From assembly GCA_028696755.1 (NCBI GenBank), contig JAQVGK010000031.1, forward strand, positions 1 through 13,462: a DNA stretch of 13,462 nt. Direction: 5' to 3'. This document shows positions 8,135-13,462 of the stretch, in pieces. The notes beneath the pieces are model-generated. The model was not told the DNA's origin. It made no database searches and saw only the letters and a list, made by a program, of their open reading frames with translations. A program made the translations under genes and the position numbers. Positions within the stretch are counted from its first letter, which is position 1. Every line of letters begins with the position of its first letter. The stretch comes from Bacteroidales bacterium. GTDB taxonomy: Bacteria > Bacteroidota > Bacteroidia > Bacteroidales > ML635J-15.

Positions 8135-8530
8135 ATGAAAACCTTGTTGAATTCGAAATTACTTATGATAATAAGTATTGGAATATTCTTTTTTGTTTTT
8201 CAACCTCAATTGGCTAAGGCCTGTGAAATAGAGTTTGAAATAGTGGAAAATAAGAAAGATGTGTACTCTAGTGGTGATGAGCTAGTAATAAAAGTTACAG
8301 TTAGTTTAACGCACAAAAGCTGTCCGATAGGCATGGATAAGACAAAATTTACAATGAAAGGGCTAAAGATTATTGGTACGACTGAATGGAAACAGGAATC
8401 TTCTCTAGTGTGGACGCGTAAAATAAAAGTTCAGGTTTCAAAACCAGAAGGTAAAAGTGTCGTATTAAATGCCAATCGTGTATGCGATAAAGACGGAGGG
8501 TTTGGTTCTCTAGTTTTAAAATATAAATAG
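8135..8530 (+). CDS. Small exported Cys-containing protein, unknown function
   Basis: This is a 131-residue protein with an N-terminal signal (hydrophobic core LLMIISIGIFFFVF, then QLAKA before Cys30). Cleavage by signal peptidase I before Cys30 seems likely; a weak lipobox reading is possible. The mature ~100 residues alternate in a beta-rich pattern (GDELVIKVTVSL, SLVWTRKIKVQVSKPEGKSV), suggesting a small beta-sandwich. Three Cys are present: C30, C63 in THKSCPIG, and C117 in NRVCDKDGGFGS; a disulfide or metal site is possible. I do not recognise a named family. It lies 30 bases after the cupin gene and 47 before the iron-sulfur gene, with no promoter or terminator between, so it belongs to the operon. 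Confidence 0.8.
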   Translation: MKTLLNSKLLMIISIGIFFFVFQPQLAKACEIEFEIVENKKDVYSSGDELVIKVTVSLTHKSCPIGMDKTKFTMKGLKIIGTTEWKQESSLVWTRKIKVQVSKPEGKSVVLNANRVCDKDGGFGSLVLKYK

Positions 8531-8577
8531 TAAATCTTCACAAGAACAGTCCTTTTAATTACCTAACATAATTGACA

Positions 8578-9657
8578 ATGAAAAACTGGAAATTATTTCC
8601 TCCTGTATTTGTATTTTTATTTTTTACTCTAACAGCAGTCGGCGTTTATGCGACCACAACTCAAGACATCGTCGTTTATTCAAACGATAATGCAGAGTTG
8701 ATTGCTGAAGATTCTGATTTTGAAGAGACAACAGACGAATTTAGTGAAACCGATGATGAGTTTAGTGAGTTTGATAACTCTTCTGAAGAATTTGTTGAAT
8801 ATGAAGGAGACGTTGCTCCAGTTATAGTTGAAGAAGTTAGCTATAGTCGTTTATATTGGGATATTGCGATTCTTCTTTTTACTATTTTGGCTGGGATATT
8901 TGTGAGATATAAATATACACGTAATCTGCGTGTTGTATTTCTGCTCGCGGCAGTTGTTTTCCTCGGATTTTACCGAGGTGGACCGGGAATAATTTCAAGT
9001 TTTCAAAATACATTTCTTTATTTTCTTGGAATGAGTACCAATTGGCAGGCAATAATTTTATTTATAGGATTAATACCAGTAACATACTTTTTTGGAAAGG
9101 TGTTTTGCGGTTGGGCATGCTATTTAGGAGCTCTTCAGGAGTTTTTATATATAGGGAGAATAAAAATATTTCAAACCGAGAAAGCACAAAAAGTAATGCG
9201 TATAATCAGATATGTTGTTTTTGTTGTTTTGATTGTTCAACTTTCTGTCACGCACACACTTCTTTGGAATAAAATAGGCCCTTTTAAGGTTGCATTCAAT
9301 TTGTTTTCACCTAATGTAACAGGCTATATCCTACTTGGGATTTTGCTTTTATCCTCTTTGTTTATCTATCGTTCTTTTTGTAAGTCGGTTTGTCCGGCAG
9401 GACTGGTTTTTGGTTGGATAACAAAAATTCCGGGTGCTTCTACCATCGGCATAAACGATTCGTGTTCCGGCTGCAAGACATGCAACACATCATGTAAGAT
9501 CAATGCGATAACAAGAGATAACAGTGTTTCAAAACTAGACAATCAGGAGTGTATAATGTGTGGAGACTGTTTGTCTGATTGTAAAACAAAAAGTAATAAT
9601 ATTTTCAGAAAATCTAAAAATCATTATGGTAAAATTAAACTTAAATCACATGAATAA
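8578..9657 (+). CDS. Membrane-bound 4Fe-4S protein of the NapH/NosR polyferredoxin type
   Basis: This 359-residue inner-membrane protein probably passes electrons across or along the membrane. It has an N-terminal signal or TM segment (~6-26) and an acidic periplasmic-type stretch (~40-80) with DEFSE-like repeats. About five further TM helices follow (~92-110, 117-133, 158-174, 208-226, 249-265). Family motifs are CGWAC (C177, C181) and CKSVCPAG (C268, C272), as in NapH/NosR/YccM proteins. At the C-terminus are two CX2CX2CX3C ferredoxin clusters: C296/299/302/306 and C325/328/331/335. Neither has the usual Pro after the last Cys. No FMN-binding domain of NosR type is present. The ATG at 8578 is chosen over a TTG two codons upstream. 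Its stop overlaps the start of the barrel gene by eight bases. Partner and substrate are unknown. Confidence 0.87.
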   Translation: MKNWKLFPPVFVFLFFTLTAVGVYATTTQDIVVYSNDNAELIAEDSDFEETTDEFSETDDEFSEFDNSSEEFVEYEGDVAPVIVEEVSYSRLYWDIAILLFTILAGIFVRYKYTRNLRVVFLLAAVVFLGFYRGGPGIISSFQNTFLYFLGMSTNWQAIILFIGLIPVTYFFGKVFCGWACYLGALQEFLYIGRIKIFQTEKAQKVMRIIRYVVFVVLIVQLSVTHTLLWNKIGPFKVAFNLFSPNVTGYILLGILLLSSLFIYRSFCKSVCPAGLVFGWITKIPGASTIGINDSCSGCKTCNTSCKINAITRDNSVSKLDNQECIMCGDCLSDCKTKSNNIFRKSKNHYGKIKLKSHE

Positions 9658-10948
9658 ACTTTCAGCAGTAGTTATTGCTTTGATGTTGTCGAACTTTGCT
9701 TTTTCTCAGATGGACTGCAGAAGCAATTTGGGTGCACATTTAACTCCCTTTCACAAAAATGTTCCGATATTGTGGGCAATTGAAGGTACGATGGCTCCTG
9801 GAATTATGACTAGCCCTTATAATCAGACTGATATTACTAAGCTTAATGGAGGTATGGTGATAGCTGCTCTTGATTTTACTTTTCTAAAAAAGAACAATCT
9901 TTATTTTGAAGGTGGTTATAAAAACTGGAAAACCTCAGATTTTGTTAATGAAATAGGTACTCACTCATCCAAAAATTTTGGTATGCGACAAGCCTTTTAC
10001 TTTTTTAACACTACGAATACTAAAATTAAAGTAGGTTTACACGAGACAAAATTAGGTAGCTTTCCACTTGTTGATGAACGTATTCTTGGTATTAGTGTTG
10101 ATGAAAATATCGGTGCATTTTCTTTTAATTTCAGAGGTGGAACGGTAATGAAAAATTTTGCAAGAATGGGAGTTTTTTGTTCAAACAGACATTTATATGG
10201 TATAATTAGTCCTAATTACACAGAGAATATTGGTAAAAAACCTGGAGATACGAATCTAGCTGGAATCGCTATCAATTGGAATCCTCAATACGAAAAACCT
10301 TCTATTGATAATGCGAATGCAGATGAATTTTCGGAATTTAGTGATGAATCGAATCTTAATGAGGCGAAATCGAACAATTTTCAGATTACCAATGTGCAAC
10401 TTCTACTTTATGATGAATTTGGCTCTGATAATTTTATTCCTGAAAATAAAATGTATGCCGGTTCTTTCATTGATATGAATTTCCCTTATGGTGTTACTTT
10501 GTTGGCAGGTGGTGTTTACCAAAACTTATCAAATAATAACACTTTAATATATCTTGGAAATTTAGGTAAAATATTTTCATGGCAGGATGGCTCGAATACA
10601 AAACTTAGTGCTGGGTATATTGGTAAAATTGACTTTTCAACGGGAGCACTTTATCAACCCATTTTTAGTAATCTGTTTCTTGGAGAAATAATGCGTTTGG
10701 ATGTTGCCGATTTTCCTTTGTGGACAGCAAGTGTTAATCATCGCTTTCCTGGTAAACTTAAGTTTGATATTGCAGTAAAAGCTGTAGGTCAAATAAATGG
10801 ATGGAATACAAATGAACAGGATTTGGAGTTTGGCATTTTAACGTTTAAAAACCATTTGAAGGTTACTGTTATTGGAAGTCGAGTGCAGACATCTTTGACT
10901 CCTGAAGATTTTTATATGGTAAGAACAGAATTAAGATTGGCATTTTGA
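9650..10948 (+). CDS. Outer-membrane beta-barrel-like protein of the TetR operon
   Basis: This 432-residue protein begins at the ATG at 9650, which gives a clean signal peptide (MNKLSAVVIALMLSNFAFSQ); upstream in-frame ATGs lie inside the iron-sulfur gene and would bury it. The mature part has alternating hydrophobic and polar strands with frequent aromatic residues (NNLYFEGGYKNWKT, KLSAGYIGKIDFSTGALY, LKFDIAVKAVGQI). It ends in ...FYMVRTELRLAF with a terminal Phe, as is typical of outer-membrane barrels. A low-complexity acidic loop at ~221-243 contains DEFSEFSDES, echoing the DEFSEF in the iron-sulfur protein encoded just upstream. No porin, TonB-receptor plug or named family is recognised. 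The eight-base overlap with the upstream gene implies coupled translation. It is the last gene of the operon. A role as channel or as partner of the redox protein is inference. Confidence 0.75.
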   Translation: MNKLSAVVIALMLSNFAFSQMDCRSNLGAHLTPFHKNVPILWAIEGTMAPGIMTSPYNQTDITKLNGGMVIAALDFTFLKKNNLYFEGGYKNWKTSDFVNEIGTHSSKNFGMRQAFYFFNTTNTKIKVGLHETKLGSFPLVDERILGISVDENIGAFSFNFRGGTVMKNFARMGVFCSNRHLYGIISPNYTENIGKKPGDTNLAGIAINWNPQYEKPSIDNANADEFSEFSDESNLNEAKSNNFQITNVQLLLYDEFGSDNFIPENKMYAGSFIDMNFPYGVTLLAGGVYQNLSNNNTLIYLGNLGKIFSWQDGSNTKLSAGYIGKIDFSTGALYQPIFSNLFLGEIMRLDVADFPLWTASVNHRFPGKLKFDIAVKAVGQINGWNTNEQDLEFGILTFKNHLKVTVIGSRVQTSLTPEDFYMVRTELRLAF

Positions 10949-11014
10949 TAGGTTCAAGTGATAGTAATTTTTCTATGAGTAGAGCTGTAATAGGAGGTCA
11001 AATCATATATAGAG

Positions 11015-11032
11015 TTAAACAAGTTTAATTTT
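11015..11032 (+). terminator. Weak candidate terminator after the barrel gene
   Basis: TTAAA (11015-11019) and TTTAA (11024-11028) can pair around a CAAG loop, followed by TTTTC. The stem is short and all AT, so stability is poor. It is the only hairpin-plus-T candidate between the barrel gene and lipA. Confidence 0.25.
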
Positions 11033-11116
11033 CATCCATTATTATAAATAGTTAGCAAAAAATACTCCTTTCATTATGCTATGAAGTTTTAAAGGTTTTA
11101 GAGTAAGTAAATTTTT

Positions 11117-11124
11117 TATATTTG
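11117..11124 (+). promoter_or_regulatory. -7 box of lipA
   Basis: TATATTTG matches TAnnTTTG and ends 17 bases before the GTG start of lipA, the same distance as for the radical SAM gene. The -33 region (around 11094-11099, GGTTTT) lacks a clear TTTG. This places lipA and probably lplA in a transcription unit separate from the TetR operon. Confidence 0.6.
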
Positions 11125-11141
11125 TACAAAAATTTATAACT

Positions 11142-12038
11142 GTGGGAAATCTTAGAAAGCCTGCATGGCTAAACAAGAAGCTTGATTATGCAAGCATGAA
11201 GGAAATGGGAGAGATGCTGCGCAGCTTAAATCTCCATACTGTTTGCGAAGGGGCAAAATGTCCAAATATGGGCGAATGTTTTCGTAATCGTACTGCAACT
11301 TTTATGATTTTGGGGGATGTGTGCACGCGAAATTGTAAGTTTTGCGCAATACCATCTGGTAAAACTGCCTGTGTTGATACTGAGGAGCCAAAGCATCTCG
11401 CAGAAGCTGCATTAAAACTTAAATTAAATCATGTTGTTATAACTTCTGTTACTCGTGATGATTTAGAAGATGGCGGATCGGAGCAGTTTGCAAAATGCAT
11501 AACTGCTGTTCGAGAGGTCTTACCCAAATCGAGCATTGAGGTTTTAATTCCAGACTTTCAGGCAGATGAGAACGCATTGGACAATGTTATCAATGCAAAA
11601 CCAGAAATTGTAAATCATAATGTGGAAACTGTTCCATCCCTTTACGAAATTGCACGTCCGATGGCCGATTACAAGCAATCTTTGAGAGTACTAGATTATG
11701 TTAAGCAGCAAAATCCAGATATTTATACAAAATCGGGCATTATGCTCGGTCTTGGTGAAACCAGGGAAGAAGTTCTTTCGCTTTTTGATGATTTAAGAGC
11801 TGTAAACTGTGATATGCTTACTATTGGTCAGTATCTTCCTCCATCACACGACCATGCAAGTTTAAAGGAATATGTCAGTCCTGAGGTTTTTGAAGATTAC
11901 AAAAATGCGGCTCTGGCAAAAGGATTTAAATATGTGGCTTCGGGTCCGTATGTGCGCTCTTCGTATAATGCGCTGGAAGGGATGAAGGAGGTTGGTGGTG
12001 GTGACTTCGACTCCGCTCAGTCACCTTGCTGCAGCTAG
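11142..12038 (+). CDS. lipA: Lipoyl synthase LipA, with a repeat-derived C-terminal tail
   Basis: This 298-residue cytoplasmic radical SAM enzyme inserts two sulfur atoms into protein-bound octanoyl groups to make lipoyl cofactors. The hallmark auxiliary-cluster motif CEGAKCPNMGEC gives C35, C40 and C46, and the radical SAM motif CTRNCKFC gives C61, C65 and C68. The C-terminal RSSY (272-275) supplies the Ser ligand of the auxiliary cluster. Other conserved blocks are VITSVTRDDLEDGG and MLGLGET. The GTG start at 11142 is chosen because the family's 'RKPxWL' opening begins four residues later and no upstream ATG exists. After GMKE (280-283) the last 15 residues (VGGGDFDSAQSPCCS) are encoded by a palindromic repeat rather than conserved LipA sequence. 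All catalytic residues lie before it, so the enzyme should be functional. Confidence 0.95.
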   Translation: MGNLRKPAWLNKKLDYASMKEMGEMLRSLNLHTVCEGAKCPNMGECFRNRTATFMILGDVCTRNCKFCAIPSGKTACVDTEEPKHLAEAALKLKLNHVVITSVTRDDLEDGGSEQFAKCITAVREVLPKSSIEVLIPDFQADENALDNVINAKPEIVNHNVETVPSLYEIARPMADYKQSLRVLDYVKQQNPDIYTKSGIMLGLGETREEVLSLFDDLRAVNCDMLTIGQYLPPSHDHASLKEYVSPEVFEDYKNAALAKGFKYVASGPYVRSSYNALEGMKEVGGGDFDSAQSPCCS

Positions 12039-12089
12039 ACCTGTCAGTATCCGCAGGATCTGACAGCGTCGCATTGTAAGCAGCCTCCA
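11987..12089. repeat. Composite palindromic (REP/MITE-like) repeat fused to the 3' end of lipA
   Basis: Two hairpins lie side by side. The first, 12000-12025, has arms GGTGACT and AGTCACC around TCGACTCCGCTC. The second, 12041-12066, has arms CTGTCAG/CTGACAG plus inner ATCC/GGAT with one bulged T and loop GCA. Outer short matches (GCTGC 12028-12032 with GCAGC 12080-12084; GGAGG 11987-11991 with CCTCC at 12084-12088) suggest a larger cruciform element. The sequence is much richer in GC than its surroundings. The motif TTCGACTCCGCTCAG, read on the other strand as VTERSRS, recalls a widespread Bacteroidota intergenic repeat; this is from memory and not checked by a search. The lipA stop codon lies between the two hairpins. 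Confidence 0.75.
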
Positions 12090-12127
12090 AAACCGAATTT
12101 TTTAAACAAACAAAACCGAAAATAACT

Positions 12128-13111
12128 ATGAAATTCATTGCTCTTGACAACCAAATGCGATCTTCGCTGGCCTTTGCGACAGAAGAGTACATAATGAAAA
12201 ATCCTGATTTTAAGGATGAATATTTTATGTTCTGGCGAACAAAGCCAACGTTGATGATTGGTAGATTTCAGAATACAATTCAGGAAATTAATTCACAGTT
12301 TGCTAAAGATAATAGCATTGAAGTTATTCGTCGCAATAGTGGTGGTGGAACTGTTTATACAGATCCCGATTGCTGGCAGTTTAGTTTTATAACTTGGAAA
12401 AATGCCGGACAGGTTAAAGATTTTCGAGATTTTACTAAACCAGTTATTGAAGCATTAAAAAGTATGGGTATTCCTGCTGAGTTTCATGGACGTAACGACT
12501 TGCATTGTGCTGGTAAAAAGTTTTCGGGAAATGCACAGTTTGGAATGAAGGAAAGATTTCTTCATCACGGAACTATATTGTTTGATACAAATCTCGAGAA
12601 TTTGGTTCGCTCGTTAAATGTAACCGATGAAAAAATTATCTCTAAAGGGATTCAATCCGTTAGAGAACGTGTTACAAATATTCGCCCTTTTTTATCACAT
12701 GATATGGATTCGATACATTTCCGTGATAAGATGATCGAAATTCTTAAGGGTGATATGGAACAAGAAGTTTTAAGCGAGTTGGATTTAGCTCAGATAGATA
12801 AAATCGAAAAAGATAAATTCTTGACTTGGGATTGGAACTATGGAAACTCGCCAGCATTTAACATAACTCGCAGCAATCGTTTCGATGGTGGGAAAGTCGA
12901 AGTTCAGCTCGATGTGGAAAATGGAATAATCAAAACTTGTTCTATTTATGGCGACTTTTTCTGCAATGGCGATATCTCTATAATTCAAGATTCTGTAATT
13001 GGCTGCCGATACGAAGCAAGTGATATTCGCGCTGCTCTCGAAAGTGTAAATACTTCGGAAATGTTGTATCTAATAAAGACTGACGAGCTGGTTTCGTGCT
13101 TTGTGGGGTAG
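12128..13111 (+). CDS. lplA: Lipoate-protein ligase A
   Basis: This 327-residue cytoplasmic ligase activates free lipoate (or octanoate) with ATP and attaches it to lysine of lipoyl domains in 2-oxoacid dehydrogenases and the glycine cleavage H protein. The N-terminal catalytic domain shows RRNSGGGTVYTD (68-79), the lipoate/AMP-binding loop; NDLHCAGKKFSG (123-134), with the catalytic Lys at 131; and HHGTILFD (146-153). Residues ~250-327 form the C-terminal accessory domain found in bacterial LplA. The length fits the family. It follows lipA after an 89-base gap filled by a palindromic repeat, with no TAnnTTTG box in the gap, so co-transcription with lipA is likely. No lipB appears in the window, so an LplA-LipA route for both salvage and octanoate use is plausible. 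Confidence 0.94.
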   Translation: MKFIALDNQMRSSLAFATEEYIMKNPDFKDEYFMFWRTKPTLMIGRFQNTIQEINSQFAKDNSIEVIRRNSGGGTVYTDPDCWQFSFITWKNAGQVKDFRDFTKPVIEALKSMGIPAEFHGRNDLHCAGKKFSGNAQFGMKERFLHHGTILFDTNLENLVRSLNVTDEKIISKGIQSVRERVTNIRPFLSHDMDSIHFRDKMIEILKGDMEQEVLSELDLAQIDKIEKDKFLTWDWNYGNSPAFNITRSNRFDGGKVEVQLDVENGIIKTCSIYGDFFCNGDISIIQDSVIGCRYEASDIRAALESVNTSEMLYLIKTDELVSCFVG

Positions 13112-13148
13112 GTTGAAACAGTCGAGAATAATATCGGACGGAGCTTTT

Positions 13149-13174
13149 AATTATTAAACTTAATAATTGTTTTG
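13149..13174 (+). terminator. Candidate terminator after lplA
   Basis: An 8-bp all-AT stem AATTATTA (13149-13156) / TAATAATT (13161-13168) with loop AACT is followed by GTTTTG. It lies 37 bases after the lplA stop. The stem is weak and the T run short, so this is a modest candidate; the stronger hairpin at 13254-13304 could also stop transcription. Confidence 0.35.
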
Positions 13175-13462
13175 TCATGGTTCGAGTTCCTCACCACAAG
13201 TGATTTTTGGTTTGCCAAAGCACCAAAAATGCACGCCAAAACACAGTTTCTGCACATTCTTAACCCCAGGCCTTCACTACGTTTCAGCCCAGGGTTAAGA
13301 ATGTTGAGCCTTTCAGGCTCTGTGCTGCAATGCGGTAGTGCTTTGCTGAGCGCCGAAATCTTTTTTTTATTGAGCTTGCAGAAATAAGGACTCTGAGAGT
13401 TCGTAGGCAAAAAGCAAAATAGTTTAACAGAGTGATTGTTTTGTCATGATTTTTGGTTTGCT
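13166..13462. repeat. Hairpin-rich intergenic repeat, second copy starting at window edge
   Basis: The 351 bases after lplA hold no convincing gene. ATTGTTTTGTCATG occurs at 13166-13179 and 13435-13448, and TGATTTTTGGTTTGC at 13201-13215 and 13447-13461. The end of the window therefore begins a second copy, which lacks the ~21-23 bases between the two blocks. Between them the sequence turns relatively GC-rich and hairpin-rich, unlike the coding DNA around it. Both strands happen to be open for ~70-90 codons here, but low-complexity hairpin-derived products and the lack of promoter or ATG argue against genes. Confidence 0.65.
13254..13304. repeat. Long hairpin inside the intergenic repeat
   Basis: There are perfect 13-bp arms ACATTCTTAACCC (13254-13266) and GGGTTAAGAATGT (13292-13304). 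Inside, GGC (13269-13271) can pair with GCC (13287-13289) across a 2x2 CA/CA mismatch, leaving a 15-base loop. A second small hairpin, GAGCC-TTTCA-GGCTC (13306-13320), follows directly. The structure resembles REP/MITE elements or an RNA stem; its function is unknown. Confidence 0.7.

Noticed and set aside
9560..9649. Longer N-terminus for the barrel protein starting inside the FeS gene
   Set aside because: It would place 30 residues before a clear signal peptide that begins at the ATG at 9650.
11926..12192. Open frame of 88 codons on the minus strand across the lipA-lplA junction
   Set aside because: It is antisense to two well-supported genes and reads through the palindromic repeat (VTERSRS-type product), a common artefact of such repeats.
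13166..13215. Possible tRNA gene from the GGTTCGAGTTCC...CCA segment
   Set aside because: The T-stem does not pair properly, and no acceptor, D or anticodon arm is found upstream.
13172..13387. Open frame of 71 codons on the plus strand in the region after lplA
   Set aside because: It begins with TTG, has no promoter of its own, and is made wholly of hairpin repeat sequence; the other strand is open over the same stretch too.
13147..13410. Open frame of 87 codons on the minus strand in the region after lplA
   Set aside because: It lies in the same hairpin repeat, overlaps an open frame on the other strand, and has no recognisable domain or promoter.
1..13462. CRISPR array, transposase or phage genes
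   Set aside because: No regularly spaced identical repeats and no transposase, integrase or phage structural motifs are seen on either strand.

Overview
The window reads as chromosomal DNA of an AT-rich Bacteroidota, probably a marine or anaerobic member of the Bacteroidales/Marinilabiliales type (lineage is inference). The evidence is: two secreted proteins with type IX secretion (T9SS) C-terminal sorting domains, one type A and one type B; no Shine-Dalgarno-like sites but repeated TAnnTTTG -7 boxes (the Bacteroidota promoter consensus); and palindromic GC-richer intergenic repeats of a kind common in this phylum.

Layout. (1) 1-431 (+) is the 3' end of a T9SS type A cargo gene, closed by a hairpin terminator that touches the stop codon of the next, convergent gene. 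(2) 458-5188 (-) encodes a 1576-residue secreted multidomain protein with a type B (gliding-motility-associated) C-terminal domain. (3) 5348-6847 (+), divergent from it, is a radical SAM protein whose SPASM/twitch-like cluster domain lies before the radical SAM core. (4) 7038-10948 (+) is a five-gene operon: TetR repressor, cupin lipoprotein, small secreted Cys-containing protein, membrane 4Fe-4S protein of the NapH/NosR type, and an outer-membrane beta-barrel-like protein. A perfect 24-bp palindrome sits exactly between the -33 and -7 boxes of its promoter. (5) 11142-13111 (+) is a lipoate pair: lipoyl synthase lipA and lipoate-protein ligase lplA. A palindromic repeat has become the last ~15 codons of lipA and fills the gap between the two genes. 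(6) 13112-13462 has no credible gene and holds a hairpin-rich repeat, with the start of a second copy at the window edge.

How genes work together. LplA attaches scavenged lipoate (or octanoate) to lipoyl domains, and LipA inserts the sulfurs into octanoyl groups. The TetR operon is the best candidate for an undescribed system. Its products would span the envelope: inner-membrane iron-sulfur electron carrier, two exported small proteins and an outer-membrane barrel. The iron-sulfur protein and the barrel protein share an unusual acidic DEFSEF motif encoded by different codons. The substrate and function of the system cannot be read from the sequence.
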